Assembly (NCBI RefSeq): GCF_012184385.1
Contig: NZ_VSRL01000054.1
Location: forward strand, 1-43,164
Source of the DNA: Lentzea indica
GTDB taxonomy: Bacteria; Actinomycetota; Actinomycetes; Mycobacteriales; Pseudonocardiaceae
Direction: 5' to 3'
Length of the DNA stretch: 43,164 nucleotides
Positions 9,666 through 21,350 of the stretch are shown here, in pieces. Each line of letters begins with the position of its first letter. The stretch's first letter is position 1. Made by a program: the position numbers and the translations under genes. The notes beneath the pieces are model-generated. The model made no database searches, was not told the origin of the DNA, and saw only the letters and a program-made list of their open reading frames with translations.

Positions 9666-10192
9666 TGCTGACCCTCCTCCTTCTGGGCCGCCTTGGCGAG
9701 CTGCGGGCCGTTCACGTAGTAGTCCTGCTCGTTCTCGCCCAGCCGCATCGGGTGCGGCGGCTGCTCCATGCCGGGCAGCAGCGGGGCGAGCAGGTCTTCC
9801 TTGGTGAAGATCAGGTCCTGCCGGTTGTCGTCGGCGAGCTCGTACTCGTTCGTCATCGTGAGCGAACGGGTCGGGCACGCCTCGATGCACAGGCCGCAGC
9901 CGATGCAGCGCAGGTAGTTGATCTGGTAGTCCATGCCGTAGCGCTCACCGGGCGAGTAGCGCTCGTCCTCGGTGTTGTCGCCACCCTCGACGAAGATCGC
10001 GTCTGCCGGGCAGGCCCACGCGCACAGCTCGCAGCCGACGCACTTCTCCAGCCCGTCCGGGTGCCGGTTCAGCTGGTGACGGCCGTGGAACCGCGGCGCG
10101 GTCACCTTCTTGACCTCGGGGTACTCCTCCGTCACCACCTTCTTGAACATGGTGCCGAAGGTGACGCCGAAGCCTTTCAGGGACTCGAACAT
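9662..10192 (-). CDS. nuoI: NADH-quinone oxidoreductase subunit I
   Basis: 176 residues. Two 8-Fe ferredoxin-type motifs, [12 protein letters not shown] and [12 protein letters not shown], bind the tetranuclear clusters N6a and N6b that pass electrons from NuoG toward NuoB. No transmembrane helix; a peripheral-arm subunit. ATG at 10192, 2 nt after the nuoH stop. The C-terminus is hydrophilic, ending in a KEEGQQ tail. Confidence 0.97.
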   Translation of the reverse strand: MFESLKGFGVTFGTMFKKVVTEEYPEVKKVTAPRFHGRHQLNRHPDGLEKCVGCELCAWACPADAIFVEGGDNTEDERYSPGERYGMDYQINYLRCIGCGLCIEACPTRSLTMTNEYELADDNRQDLIFTKEDLLAPLLPGMEQPPHPMRLGENEQDYYVNGPQLAKAAQKEEGQQ

Positions 10193-10194
10193 CC

Positions 10195-11517
10195 CTACTC
10201 AGCCTCCTTACCGGTGGTGACGGCTGCCGTGTCCTTGGGGATGTTGGCGACCTTGACCTTGCGCTTGGGCGCTGACTTGGGGACGGCGAGGTCGAGAGGC
10301 GGCACCGGGAAGCCGGAACCCGCGAGCGGAACGCCCTTGGTGTCCTGGACCTTCTTGTCCGGCAGCAGGAACGAGACCAGCAGCACCAGGCCGACGATCA
10401 CGCCGAGCGCGATGAGCCGCTGCGCCGTGGAGAGCTGCTGGATCGCACCGGTGCGGATGACCGCGACGGCCATGATCCAGACGAGGCTGGTCGGGACCAG
10501 CACCTTCCAGCCCAGCTTCATGAACTGGTCGTAGCGCAGGCGAGGAAGCGTGCCGCGCAGCCAGATGAAGAGGAACAGGAAGAACAGCGTCTTGCCGATG
10601 AACCAGAGCAGGCCCCACCAGCCGGTGTTCATGAAGTCGCCGCTCCACGGTGCGTGGTAGCCGCCGAGGAACAGCGTGGTCGCGAGCGCGGAGACGGTGA
10701 CCATGTTGACGTACTCGGCGAGGAAGAACAGCGCGAACTTCAGCGAGCTGTACTCCGTGTGGAAACCACCGACCAGCTCCGACTCGGCCTCGGGGAGGTC
10801 GAACGGCGCGCGGTTGGTCTCGCCGACCATCGACACCACGTAGATCACGAAGCTGGGGAACAGCAGGATGCCGAACCAGCCTGGCAGGAACCCGAGCACG
10901 GTGGCCGCCTGGGCGCCGACGATGTCGCCGGTCGAGAGCGACCCGGTGAACATGATCACCGCGACGATCGACAGGCCCATCGCGATCTCGTAGGAGATCA
11001 CCTGCGCGGCCGAGCGCAGCGCGCCGAGCAGCGGGTACGGCGAGCCGGAGGCCCAGCCGGACAGCACGATGCCGTAGACGCCGAGCGAGGAGCAGGCCAG
11101 CACCACCAGCACGCCGACCGGGAGGTCGACGAGCTGCAGCGCGGTCTGCTGGCCGAACATGTTGACCTCGCCGGCGATCGGGATCACCGAGAACGCGAGG
11201 AACGCGGGGATGCAGGAGATCACCGGAGCGAGGAAGAACACCCACTTGTCCGCGAGGACGGGGCGGATGTCCTCCTTGAAGGCGAGCTTCAGACCGTCCG
11301 CGAGCGACTGCAGCCACCCGTTCGGGCCGACCCGGTTGGGACCGGGGCGGTGCTGCATGCGCGCGACGACCTTGCGCTCCCAGTTGATCATGAACAGGGT
11401 CATGACCACGAGGAACGCGAAGATGCCCACGACCTTGATCAGGATCAGCCAGATCGGGTCGTCCGCGAGCAGCTTGGCGGTGTCGCCGATCTCCGCTGCG
11501 AAGACGTGCTGGGTCAT
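10195..11517 (-). CDS. nuoH: NADH-quinone oxidoreductase subunit H
   Basis: 440 residues, about eight to nine membrane helices, the subunit that forms the quinone-binding cavity with NuoB and NuoD. Conserved segments are visible: [19 protein letters not shown] followed by [10 protein letters not shown], and [20 protein letters not shown]. The ~50-residue basic C-terminal tail ([11 protein letters not shown] to the end) is an actinobacterial extension. ATG at 11517 overlaps the nuoG stop (ATGA). Confidence 0.97.
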   Translation of the reverse strand: MTQHVFAAEIGDTAKLLADDPIWLILIKVVGIFAFLVVMTLFMINWERKVVARMQHRPGPNRVGPNGWLQSLADGLKLAFKEDIRPVLADKWVFFLAPVISCIPAFLAFSVIPIAGEVNMFGQQTALQLVDLPVGVLVVLACSSLGVYGIVLSGWASGSPYPLLGALRSAAQVISYEIAMGLSIVAVIMFTGSLSTGDIVGAQAATVLGFLPGWFGILLFPSFVIYVVSMVGETNRAPFDLPEAESELVGGFHTEYSSLKFALFFLAEYVNMVTVSALATTLFLGGYHAPWSGDFMNTGWWGLLWFIGKTLFFLFLFIWLRGTLPRLRYDQFMKLGWKVLVPTSLVWIMAVAVIRTGAIQQLSTAQRLIALGVIVGLVLLVSFLLPDKKVQDTKGVPLAGSGFPVPPLDLAVPKSAPKRKVKVANIPKDTAAVTTGKEAE

Positions 11518-13975
11518 GACTTCACCCCAAAGGAAGAATCTCCGCTGACGGAGACGATCGAGCCGTGGCCAGCGCCGAGCGTGCGGCGGACGGTCACGTC
11601 ACCCGAGTTGGTGGGCAGCCAGATGACTCCCTCGGGCAGGTCGTCGGTCTCGACCGGGAGCGTGATCGCGCCGCGGTCGGTGGAGACCGTCACGTACCCG
11701 CCGGAGGTCAGGCCGAGCTGCTGCGCGGTGGTCTCCGCGACCTTCGCGACGGCAGGTCGTGCCGTGCCGGCGAGGTGCGGTTCGTCCACCTGCAGCGAGC
11801 CGTTGCCGATCAGGCGGTGCCACGTGGCGAGCACGGCCTTGCCGGAACCGGCCGGGCTGTGCAGCGGCGCGGCGACGTTGAGCGAGGAGCCGCTCGGGGT
11901 GCCCTCGCCGAGACGAGCCAGGTCGGCGGCCGCGGCAGCGGGCGTCTGCGTGAACAGGTCGGCGTCCATCTCCACCGCGAGGGTGTCGAGCACGCGGCAG
12001 TCCGGCAGCGCGCCGGTGCCCTCGAGCGTCGTGCCGAACTCGCGGCGGCGGCCCTCCCAGTTGAGGTAGCTGCCGGACTTCTCGACCGACGGGGCGATCG
12101 GGAGCACGACGTCGGCCTTCGCGGTGACGGCGCTCGGCCGCAGCTCGAGGCTGACGATGAACGCGGCACCCGCCAGCGCCTTCTCGGCCAGAGCCGGGTC
12201 CGGCAGGTCGAACGGGTCGACGCCGCCGATCACCAGGCCGGCCAGGTCGCCGTTCGCGGCGGCTTCGAGGATTCCGTTGGTGTCACGGCCCGGACTCGCA
12301 GGGATCGTGCCCTCCTCGACACCCCAGGTGCGCTCGACCTCCGTGCGCGCCGCCGCGTTCGCGACGTGGCGACCGCCGGGCAGCAGGTTCGGCGTGGCAC
12401 CGACCGCGAGCGCACCGCGCTCACCGGCACGGCGCGGGATCCACGCCACCTTGGCGCCGGTGCGCTCCGCCAGTCTCGCGACCGCGGTGAACGCGCCGGG
12501 GACCTCGGCGGCGCGCTCGCCGACCAGGATCACCGATCCCGGCTTGCCGAGCAGCTCGACGACATCGGAAGCGTGCTCCGCCAACGCGTTGATGGCGTTC
12601 GCCTCGGCACCGGGCACGCAGGCGAGCAGCGTGCCGAACGTCTTCTCCACGGCCGGGGTCGTGTACTGGCCGAGGTGGAAGACCTTCGTGGTGCCCTTGC
12701 GGGCGGCCTTGCGCAGGCGCAGGAAGACGATCGGCGCCTCTTCTTCGGGCTCGAACGCGACCAGCAACGCGGCCGGCGCCTTCTCGATGCCCTGGAACGT
12801 GACGCCGTTGTCCGGGTTGGTGAACACCGTGGTGCCGGACAGGAACTCCAGCTCCTCGGCGCTGTGCGGCCGGGCGCGGAAGTCGATGTCGTTGGTGCGC
12901 AACGCGATCCGGGCGAACTTCGAGTACGCGTACGCGTCCTCGACGGTCAGCCTGCCGCCGGTCAGCACGCCGACACCGCCCGCGTCGCGGGCTTCGGCGA
13001 GACCAGCCGCCGCGATCTGCAGCGCCTCGGTCCACGAGGACTCGCGCAGCTCGTCGGTCTCGGGGTCGCGGACCAGCGGCCGCGTGATGCGGTCGTCGGC
13101 CGTGGCGTAGCGGAACGCGAACCGGCCCTTGTCGCAGATCCACTCCTCGTTGACCTGCGGGTCGTCGCCGGCGAGCTTGCGCTGCACCTTGCCGCGACGC
13201 CAGTCGGTGCGCTCGGCGCAGCCGGACGAGCAGTGCTCGCAGACACCCGGCGTCGACACGAGGTCGAACGGCCTGGCGCGGAACCGGTAGGCCGCCGACG
13301 TCAGCGCGCCGACCGGGCAGATCTGGATGGTGTTGCCGGAGAAGTACGACTGGAACGGCTTCTCTTGCGCCGTACCGATCTGCTGCTGCGAACCGCGCTC
13401 CAGCAGCTCGATGAACGGGTCACCGGCGATCTGCGCGGAGAACCGCGTGCAGCGCTGGCAGAGCACGCAACGCTCGCGGTCGAGCAACACCTGCGTCGAG
13501 ATGTTGATCGGCTTCGGGAACGTCCGCTTGTGCTCGTGGAAGCGGGAGTCGCTGCGGCCGTGCGCGATCGCCTGGTTCTGCAGCGGGCACTCACCGCCCT
13601 TGTCGCAGATCGGGCAGTCCAGCGGGTGGTTGATGAGCAGCAGCTCCATCACACCCTGCTGGGCCTTGTCCGCGACCGGCGAGGTCAGCTGGGTCTTCAC
13701 GACCATGCCGTCCGCGACCGTCATCGTGCAGGAGGCCTGCGGCTTCGGCATCGGCCGGCCGCCCATCTCGACCTCGACGAGGCACTGGCGGCAGGCGCCC
13801 GCGGGCTCCAGCAGCGGGTGGTCGCAGAAGCGCGGGATGACCGTGCCGAGGCGCTCCGCCGTGCGGATCAGCAGCTCACCCTTGGGCGCGATGACCTCGA
13901 CGCCGTCGATGATGAGCTTGACGTGACCCTCGGGCACGGCAACCTCTGCGGTCGTGCTCTTGTCAGGGGCGATGG

Positions 13976-13979
<4 letters not shown>
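11514..13979 (-). CDS. nuoG: NADH-quinone oxidoreductase subunit G
   Basis: 821 residues from the ATG at 13979, which overlaps the nuoF stop (ATGA); a frame upstream to 14018 is rejected because it reads nuoF out of frame. Cluster motifs in order: the [2Fe-2S] N1b loop ([16 protein letters not shown] with a later Cys), the [18 protein letters not shown] cluster motif, the HxxxC-type [13 protein letters not shown], and a C-x2-C-x3-C...C set (CEHCSSGC, later ICDKGRF), consistent with the extra N7 cluster found in some bacteria. The remainder is a molybdopterin-oxidoreductase-like domain without cofactor function in complex I. Confidence 0.96.
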
Positions 13980-15256
<1,277 letters not shown>

Positions 15257-15265
15257 TGGTTCCCC

Positions 15266-15985
15266 CTACTTCTTTTCCGGCAGGGCGGGGAACTCGGCGT
15301 TGGCCGGCATCTTCGGCGCGTCCCAGCCGCGGTCCTTGGCGATCTGCGCGCCGCGCAACGTCTCCGGTGCCGCCGACGGTCCGTCGAGGTCCGCGTCGCG
15401 GCCCTCGAAGAAGCCGGCGAGCTGGAGTTCCGCCTGCTTGAAATCGGTGAGCGGAGCGCCGCGGGTCGGAGCGGGCTTCTCCCCCGACTGCAACGCCTTC
15501 ACGAGGCCCAGCGCCTTGTCCGGCGTCTGGTTGTCGTAGAACTCGTAGTTCACCTGCAGCACCGGGCCGAGGTCGCACGCGGCGAGGCACTCGGCGTGCT
15601 CCAGGGTGATCGAGCCCGGCGTGCCCGGCTCGCCCGCGGTCTCCTCGTGACCCACACCGAGGTGGCTCTTGAGGGTCGAGTAGATCTCGTCGCCGCCGAG
15701 CGCCGCGCACAGCGTGTTCGTGCACACGCTGACCAGGTGCTCACCGCACGGGCGGCGCTTGTACATCGTGTAGAACGTCGCGACCGCGCTGACCTCGGCC
15801 TCGCTCAGGTCGAGCTGCCCGGCGCAGAACCGGATGCCGTCCTGGGAGACATACCCCTCGACCGACTGCACCAGGTGCAGCATCGGGAGCAGCGCACTGC
15901 GGGCCTGCGGGTAGCGGGCGACGATCGCCTGCGCGCGGTCCACAGTGGACTGGTCGAAAGTGGTGCTCTCTGGAGCTTGAGTCAT
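15266..15985 (-). CDS. nuoE: NADH-quinone oxidoreductase subunit E
   Basis: 239 residues from the ATG at 15985, which overlaps the nuoD stop (ATGA). The thioredoxin-like [2Fe-2S] N1a motif is complete: VCTNTLC and, about 40 residues later, CLAACDLGP. The ~80-residue C-terminal extension rich in Ala, Pro and charged residues (from about residue 160) goes beyond the E. coli protein (~166 aa) and is seen in other actinobacteria. A longer frame upstream is nuoD read out of frame. Confidence 0.96.
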   Translation of the reverse strand: MTQAPESTTFDQSTVDRAQAIVARYPQARSALLPMLHLVQSVEGYVSQDGIRFCAGQLDLSEAEVSAVATFYTMYKRRPCGEHLVSVCTNTLCAALGGDEIYSTLKSHLGVGHEETAGEPGTPGSITLEHAECLAACDLGPVLQVNYEFYDNQTPDKALGLVKALQSGEKPAPTRGAPLTDFKQAELQLAGFFEGRDADLDGPSAAPETLRGAQIAKDRGWDAPKMPANAEFPALPEKK

Positions 15986-17337
15986 CGGTCGCAACCACCC
16001 ATCACCGGGTCGATCGAGGCGACGGACGCGATCACGTCGGCGACCATGCCGCCCTCGCACATCGCGGGCATCGACTGGAGGTTGATGAAACTGGGCTCGC
16101 GCAGGTGCACGCGCATCGGACGGGTGCCGCCGTCGGAGACGACGTGGTAGCCCAGCTCGCCGCGCGGCGACTCGACCGGCACGTACACCTGGCCGGCCGG
16201 CACCTTGAAGCCCTCGGTCACCAGCTTGAAGTGGTGGATCAGGGACTCCATGGACTGGCCCATGATCTTGCGGACGTGCTCGAGCGAGTTGCCCATGCCG
16301 TCGCTGCCGATCGTGAGCTGCGCGGGCCACGCGATCTTCGCGTCCTCGACCATCACCGGACCGGTCGGCAGGCTCTTCACGACCTGCTTGATGATCCGCA
16401 GCGACTGGTGCATCTCCTCGAGGCGCAGCAGGTACCGCGCGAAGCAGTCCGCCGCGTTCGAGGTCGGCACGTCGAACTGGTAGTTCTCGTAGCCGCAGTA
16501 CGGCTCGATCTTGCGCAGGTCCCAGGCCAGACCCGCGGAACGCAGGATCGGGCCGGTGATGCCGAGCGCGAGGCACGCGTCGACGGGCAGGTACCCGACG
16601 CCGGCCATGCGGTTGCGCCAGATCGGCTGACCGGTGAGCAGCTTGTCGTAGTCCGGCAAGCGCTTGTGCATGATCTTGAGGAACGCGTTGATCTTCTCGA
16701 TCGAGTCGCTCGGCAGGTCCTGCGCGAGGCCGCCGGGCCGGATGAACGCGTGGTTCATGCGCAGACCGGTGAGGTGCTCCAGCAGGTGCAGCACTTCCTC
16801 GCGCTCGCGGAAGCCGGAGGTCATGCCCGTGAGGGCACCGAGCTCCATGCCGCCGGTGGCGAGCGCGACGAGGTGCGAGCTGATCCGGTTGAGCTCCATC
16901 AGCAGCACGCGGATCGCCTGCGCCCGGTCGGGAACCGTGATGCCGAGCAGCTTCTCCGTGGCCATGCAGTACGCGGCCTCGTGGTGCAGCGGCGCCAGGT
17001 AGTCCGTGCGCGTCACGAACGTGACGCCCTGGACCCAGTTGCGGTACTCGACGTTCTTCTCGATACCGGTGTGCAGGTAACCGACGACGCTGCGAGCGTG
17101 CGTGACCGTCTCGCCCTCGAGCTCCAGGATCAGGCGAAGCACACCGTGCGTCGACGGGTGCTGCGGGCCGAGGTTCATGACGATGCGCTCGTCGTGGACC
17201 GCGTCCGCGAGCACGTCGTCCCAGTCGCCGCCGGTCACCGTGTAGACGGTGCCCTCGGTGGTCCTGCGGGACTCGGCGATCTCTTCTGGCATCTCGGTGT
17301 TGGTACCCGTGGTGACGTCGGAAAGTCGCTCGGTCAT
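15982..17337 (-). CDS. nuoD: NADH-quinone oxidoreductase subunit D
   Basis: 451 residues, the 49-kDa-type subunit that carries the quinone-site His. The signature [20 protein letters not shown] is at about residues 54-73, with [19 protein letters not shown] further on. A separate gene here, not fused to nuoC. ATG at 17337 overlaps the nuoC stop (ATGA). The first ~45 residues are a poorly conserved acidic leader. Confidence 0.97.
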   Translation of the reverse strand: MTERLSDVTTGTNTEMPEEIAESRRTTEGTVYTVTGGDWDDVLADAVHDERIVMNLGPQHPSTHGVLRLILELEGETVTHARSVVGYLHTGIEKNVEYRNWVQGVTFVTRTDYLAPLHHEAAYCMATEKLLGITVPDRAQAIRVLLMELNRISSHLVALATGGMELGALTGMTSGFREREEVLHLLEHLTGLRMNHAFIRPGGLAQDLPSDSIEKINAFLKIMHKRLPDYDKLLTGQPIWRNRMAGVGYLPVDACLALGITGPILRSAGLAWDLRKIEPYCGYENYQFDVPTSNAADCFARYLLRLEEMHQSLRIIKQVVKSLPTGPVMVEDAKIAWPAQLTIGSDGMGNSLEHVRKIMGQSMESLIHHFKLVTEGFKVPAGQVYVPVESPRGELGYHVVSDGGTRPMRVHLREPSFINLQSMPAMCEGGMVADVIASVASIDPVMGGCDR

Positions 17338-18077
17338 GAGTACGACCGCCTCTGGTCCGGCGGAGGAATCTCCGCGCCCTTGTACTCGACGGGGATGCCG
17401 CCCAGCGGGTAGTTCTTGCGCTGCGGGTGACCGTCCCAGTCGTCCGGCATGAGGATGCGGGTCAGTCCGGGGTGACCGTCGTAGATGATCCCGAACATGT
17501 CCCAGGTCTCGCGCTCCTGCCAGTCCGCCGTCGGGTAGACCTCGACGAGGCTCGGCACGTGCGGGTTCTCGACGTCGACCGCGACCTCCAGCCGGATGCG
17601 GCGGCGGTACGTCATCGACGTCAGGTGCGTGACCGAGTGCAGGCGCTGCGGGACGTCGGCGCCGTAGTCCACACCGGACACGGAGCTGCAGAGCTCGAAG
17701 CGCAGCGACGGGGTGTCGCGCAGGATCCGCGCGACCTCCAGCAACGTCTCCGGCCTGAGGTAGAAGGTGATCTCACCGCGGTCGACCGTCACCTGCTGCA
17801 CCGTGTCGGCCGGCAGGCCCTTGTCGCTGATCGCGGCGAACAGCTCGTCGGCGACCTCGTCGAACCAGCCCCCGAACGGGCGCTCGGAGGGCGCCGCCAC
17901 GTGCGCGGGCAGGCGCAGGCCACCGAAGCCCGACGTGTCACCGGAACCGGAGACGCCGAAGAGGCCCTTGCGTTCCTTACCGGCGAAGATCGGCGCCTTC
18001 GCTTCGGCGCCATTGGTCTTCTCGAGCCCTTCGACAGCGCGGTCGGCGCTGGAGTGCTCTCCCCCTGGCTCGGTCAC
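17334..18077 (-). CDS. nuoC: NADH-quinone oxidoreductase subunit C
   Basis: 247 residues from the GTG at 18077, which overlaps the nuoB stop (GTGA). The 30-kDa subunit signature is seen in the C-terminal half: [20 protein letters not shown] followed by [20 protein letters not shown]. The first ~70 residues ([14 protein letters not shown] onward) are polar and low-complexity, an N-terminal extension usual in actinobacteria. Sequence upstream of the GTG in this frame is nuoB read out of frame. Confidence 0.95.
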   Translation of the reverse strand: MTEPGGEHSSADRAVEGLEKTNGAEAKAPIFAGKERKGLFGVSGSGDTSGFGGLRLPAHVAAPSERPFGGWFDEVADELFAAISDKGLPADTVQQVTVDRGEITFYLRPETLLEVARILRDTPSLRFELCSSVSGVDYGADVPQRLHSVTHLTSMTYRRRIRLEVAVDVENPHVPSLVEVYPTADWQERETWDMFGIIYDGHPGLTRILMPDDWDGHPQRKNYPLGGIPVEYKGAEIPPPDQRRSYS

Positions 18078-18625
18078 TTCTTCCTCGCAAAACGCTCGGA
18101 GGACGGGATGAGATCGGTGCGGTAGCCCGAGTCGGCGAGTGCCTTGGCCCGCACGGCGTTCAGCGGCTCGTCCATGATCTTGGCGTGGATCTTGAGGATC
18201 GCGTCCATCAGCATCTCCGGCCGCGGCGGGCAGCCCGGCAGGTACATGTCGACGGGCACGATGTGGTCGACGCCCTGCACCACCGCGTAGTTGTTGAACA
18301 TGCCGCCACTGCTGGCACACACGCCCATCGCCAGCACCCAGCGCGGCTCGGGCATCTGGTCGTAGATCTGTCGCAGCACCGGCGCCATCTTGTTGGTGAC
18401 GCGGCCGGCGACGATCATCAGGTCCGCCTGGCGCGGTGAGGCCCTGAAGACCTCCATGCCGAAGCGGGCGAGGTCGTAGCGCGGACCGCCCGTGGTCATC
18501 ATCTCGATGGCGCAGCAGGCCAGGCCGAAGGTGGCAGGCCACAGCGAGGACTTGCGGGTCCAGTTGACCAGCTTCTCGACGCTGACCAGCAGGATGCCGT
18601 TCGGGAGCTTCTCCTCGAGACCCAT
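18074..18625 (-). CDS. nuoB: NADH-quinone oxidoreductase subunit B
   Basis: 183 residues. Binds the terminal [4Fe-4S] cluster N2 that hands electrons to menaquinone: the adjacent Cys pair in [16 protein letters not shown], the Cys in [16 protein letters not shown] and the one in [12 protein letters not shown] are all present. ATG at 18625, 7 nt downstream of nuoA. Confidence 0.97.
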   Translation of the reverse strand: MGLEEKLPNGILLVSVEKLVNWTRKSSLWPATFGLACCAIEMMTTGGPRYDLARFGMEVFRASPRQADLMIVAGRVTNKMAPVLRQIYDQMPEPRWVLAMGVCASSGGMFNNYAVVQGVDHIVPVDMYLPGCPPRPEMLMDAILKIHAKIMDEPLNAVRAKALADSGYRTDLIPSSERFARKK

Positions 18626-18632
18626 GACTTCC

Positions 18633-18998
18633 TCAGTTCCAGTCGAGGCCGCCGCGACGCCACACGTAGACGTATGCGAAGCCGACCGTTGCGACGAACA
18701 GGACGATCTCCACCAGCCCGAACAGGCCGAGCTTGTCGGCAGCCACGGCGAACGGGTAGAGGAAGACCATTTCGATGTCGAACAAGATGAAGAGCATCGC
18801 CGTCAGGTAGTAGGCGACGGGCATGCGCCCACCACCCACGACCGGCTGCGGGCTCGGCTCGATGCCGCACTCGTAGGCGTCGAGCTTGGCCCGGTTGTAG
18901 CGGCGGGGTCCGATGTAGGGCGCTGCGGTCACCGAGAACAGTGCGAACGCCCCGGCGAGCGCGAACATCAATACGAGGGGGAGGTAAGGGTCCAGCAC
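18633..18998 (-). CDS. nuoA: NADH-quinone oxidoreductase subunit A
   Basis: 121 residues, three membrane helices, with the family motif [12 protein letters not shown] in the loop after helix 1 and [14 protein letters not shown] in helix 2. First gene of the operon. GTG start at 18998, preceded by an AGGAAAGGA ribosome binding site about 9 nt upstream. Its leader carries the Rex-type and iron-box-like sites described below. Confidence 0.96.
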   Translation of the reverse strand: MLDPYLPLVLMFALAGAFALFSVTAAPYIGPRRYNRAKLDAYECGIEPSPQPVVGGGRMPVAYYLTAMLFILFDIEMVFLYPFAVAADKLGLFGLVEIVLFVATVGFAYVYVWRRGGLDWN

Positions 18999-19060
18999 GC
19001 TCCGTCGTCCTTTCCTCGCGGTCGAGGCGCACCCTATGGGTGTAGTTCTGCGACTCGTTT

Positions 19061-19076
19061 GTTAGGCGAACCTAAC
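19061..19076. promoter_or_regulatory. Iron-box-like palindrome / leader hairpin upstream of nuoA
   Basis: GTTAGG-CGAA-CCTAAC, a perfect 6-bp inverted repeat. It extends to 11-bp arms with one mismatch (19056-19081). Against the DtxR/IdeR consensus TTAGGTTAGGCTAACCTAA it matches 15 of 19 positions on the plus strand (19057-19075). On the nuo sense strand the same sequence would be an RNA hairpin with a UUCG loop. It lies 63-78 nt upstream of the nuoA start. Whether it works as a DNA operator or an RNA stem is not decidable here. Confidence 0.45.
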
Positions 19077-19080
19077 GAAC

Positions 19081-19102
19081 GCTTGTGAAACAGTTCACAA
19101 GC
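19081..19102. promoter_or_regulatory. Rex-type operator, site 1 (nuo)
   Basis: GCTTGTGAA-ACAG-TTCACAAGC, a perfect 9-bp inverted repeat with a 4-nt spacer. The inner 18 bp (19083-19100) fit the actinobacterial Rex operator pattern TTGTGAAnnnnTTCACAA exactly. Rex is the NADH-sensing repressor of respiratory genes. The centre lies about 93 nt upstream of the nuoA GTG. Confidence 0.82.
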
Positions 19103-19114
19103 TCTCTCACACTG

Positions 19115-19132
19115 TTGTGAAGTGATTCACAA
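19115..19132. promoter_or_regulatory. Rex-type operator, site 2 (nuo)
   Basis: TTGTGAA-GTGA-TTCACAA, a second exact match to the Rex pattern. Its centre is 32 bp (about three helical turns) from site 1, so two Rex dimers would sit on the same DNA face. On the nuo strand a weak TACACT -10-like sequence lies just upstream (19145-19150), which would place both sites just downstream of that -10. Confidence 0.82.
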
Positions 19133-19218
19133 GGTCGATCGCCAGTGTAGAACGCCTGTAAATGACCTAGATCACAGGGTCTGACCTGGGGCTTTAACTT
19201 GGACGACACATGCGAAAC

Positions 19219-19245
19219 GGCACCGGCTCGTATTGAGCCGGTGCC
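19219..19245 (-). terminator. Intrinsic terminator after menJ
   Basis: Perfect 11-bp GC-rich stem GGCACCGGCTC / GAGCCGGTGCC with a 5-nt loop, 20 nt beyond the menJ stop. Only a short T run follows on the minus strand, as is common in high-GC actinobacteria. It separates the menJ operon from the nuo leader. Confidence 0.75.
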
Positions 19246-19264
19246 GTCGCCTGTTCGGAGTAAT

Positions 19265-20529
19265 TTACGCCGTCGGCGCGAGCTTCGTGGCGGCCACGAT
19301 CAGGCGGTCCATTGAGTCGCCGTCCTTGGGGTCGTAGAGGCCCGCGAGCAGCTTGAGCACGAGTTTCATCAGGCGCTTTCGCGGCATTCCGTACTTCGTT
19401 GCGGTCCGCATGACCGCCGGGTTCCCGATGAGCTTCGAGAAGACGTTGCCGAGCCGGTAGTAACTGCCGAGCGCCTGTTCGATCCGGACCGGGTAGCCGT
19501 GCAGCGCGCGTTCACGGTTGACGCCGGTCCGCGCGAGGGCCTGGACGATCGACTCGCTCGCGATCTTGGCCGACTCCATGGCGTAGCCGATGCCCTCGCC
19601 GTTGAACGGGTTGACCATGCCGCCGGCGTCGCCGACGAGGACCAGTCCCGCCCGGTAGTGCGGCTTGCGGTTGAGGCCCATGGGGAGCGCGGCGCCACCG
19701 ATGCGGCTCGTCGCGTTCTCCTCACGGAAGCCCCACTCCTCGGGCGTTCCGTCCAGCCAGCTGCGGAGAAGTTGCCGGTAGTCCGTGGTGCCGTAGGCCT
19801 TTGACGTGCTGAGAATGCCGAGGCGACGTTGACGCTGCCGTCGCCCATGCCGAAGATCCAGCCGTAGCCGGGCAAGAGCTGGCCGTCAGGCGCCCACAGC
19901 TCCAGGTGCGACTCGAGGTAGTCGTCCTTGGTCCGCGGGCTCGCGTAGTAGCGGCGGACCGCGACGCCCATGGGCTTGGCGTCGTCCTTCTGGAGCCCCA
20001 CGGAGAGGGCGAGCCTCGCCGAGACGCCGTCGCAGCCGACGACGATCGGGGCGCGGTAGGTGACGGGGTTCTTCTCGGGCCCCTGCTTGGCTTCGACGCC
20101 GACGACCCGGCCGTTCTCGATGATGGCCTTGGTGACCGTGGTGTTCTCGTGCATGCGCGCGCCGGCCGCCTTCGCCGTGTTCGCGAGCATCTCGTCGAAG
20201 TCCATGCGCGGGCGGACGACGCCGTAGTTGGGGAACGTGGCCAGGTCCGGCCAGTCGAGCTCCATCGTGACGCCACCGCCGACGACCCTGAGCCCCTTGT
20301 TGTGCAGCCAGCCGTTGTCTTCGCGGGTGTCGATGCCCAGGTCGATCAGCTGCTTGACGCCGCGGGGGGTGAGACCGTCTCCGCAGACCTTCTCCCTGGG
20401 GAAGGAGCTCTTCTCGAGGAGGAGGACGTCGAGGCCCGCCCTGGCCAGGTAGGTCGCCGCGGTCGAGCCCGCCGGTCCCGCCCCCACCACGATGACGTCG
20501 GCGTCCTCGTTGATCCCGCGCCTGCTCAT
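19265..20529 (-). pseudogene. menJ: Geranylgeranyl reductase family, menaquinone reductase MenJ-like (frameshifted as given)
   Basis: The first 235 residues read from the ATG at 20529: Rossmann motif VIVVGAGPAGSTAATYLARA, then FPREKVCGDGLTPRGVKQL, typical of FAD-dependent geranylgeranyl/menaquinone reductases. At 19822-19825 the frame shifts by one base. The proper continuation (NRKPHYRAGLVLVGDAGG, then NPFNGEGIGYAMES, to a TAA at 19265) is in another frame. Restoring one G after GTC gives NVGLGIL and a single 421-residue protein, the usual family length. In mycobacteria MenJ saturates one isoprene unit of menaquinone. Clustering with menG supports this role over archaeal-type lipid reduction. 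The downstream frame is well preserved, so a sequencing error is the likeliest cause. Confidence 0.85.
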
Positions 20530-20600
20530 CCAGACTCCCTAACGTGTACCGGTCACAGCTCACAGCTCTGCTCGCGACTCTAACCGGCGTTCGCTGAGGG

Positions 20601-21314
20601 TCAGGGCGTCGGCTCTTCCGCCTTCGGCTCCGGCTTCGTCGCGCGGTGCAGGGCCACCATGCCGCCGGTCAGGTTGAACCAGGCGACGTCCTCCCAGCCC
20701 GCCTTGGCGATGAGCTCGCCCAGCGAGCGCTGGTCCGGCCAGGTGGCCATGGACTCGGCCAGGTAGGAGTAGGCCACCGGGTTGCTCGACACGAACTTCG
20801 CGATGAACGGCAGCAGCTTGAGCAGGTACCGCATGTAGACGAAGCGGAACGGCTTCCACACCGGCGTGGAGACCTCGCAGATCACCATGCGGCCGCCGGG
20901 CTTGGTGACGCGGGCCATCTCCTCCAGGGCGACGACCGTGTCGTTGAAGTTGCGGATGCCGAAGGACACCGTGACGGCGTCGAACGAGTTGTCCTTGAAG
21001 GGCAGGCGCAGGGCGTCGGCGGCGACCTTGGGCACGCGGCGGTGGGCGCCGGAGGCGAGCATGCCGACGGAGAAGTCGGCGGCGACGCACCAGGCGCCGG
21101 ACGCGGCGTACTCGACGGTGGACACCGCGGTGCCGGCGGCGAGGTCGAGGACCTTCTCGCCGGGGCGGGCGTCGAGCACGCGCCTGCTCCACTCCCTCCA
21201 GCGGCGGTCGAAGCCCAGCGTCATGACCGAGTTCGTGCGGTCGTAGCCCTTGGCCACGCCGTCGAACATCTCGGCGACCTCGCGGGGGTTCTTGTCCAAG
21301 CCGGCTCGCGACAT
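20601..21314 (-). CDS. menG: Demethylmenaquinone methyltransferase
   Basis: 237 residues from the ATG at 21314 (a TTG two codons upstream is possible). A class I SAM-dependent methyltransferase of the UbiE/MenG family: [20 protein letters not shown] at the N-terminus, SAM motif [16 protein letters not shown], and [19 protein letters not shown]. Methylates demethylmenaquinone, the last step before chain saturation. It lies between a glycosyltransferase gene and menJ in a minus-strand operon, comparable to Rv0558 in mycobacteria. The C-terminus has a short [10 protein letters not shown] tail. Confidence 0.93.
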   Translation of the reverse strand: MSRAGLDKNPREVAEMFDGVAKGYDRTNSVMTLGFDRRWREWSRRVLDARPGEKVLDLAAGTAVSTVEYAASGAWCVAADFSVGMLASGAHRRVPKVAADALRLPFKDNSFDAVTVSFGIRNFNDTVVALEEMARVTKPGGRMVICEVSTPVWKPFRFVYMRYLLKLLPFIAKFVSSNPVAYSYLAESMATWPDQRSLGELIAKAGWEDVAWFNLTGGMVALHRATKPEPKAEEPTP

Positions 21315-21350
21315 AGTCAAGAGCCTAAGTCAGGGTCGCTGAGATCGTCT

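Noticed and set aside
8814..9890. A longer nuoJ start giving 358 residues
   Set aside because: The extra 75 residues are nuoI sequence read out of frame. The GTG at 9665 fits the GTGA coupling used elsewhere in the operon.
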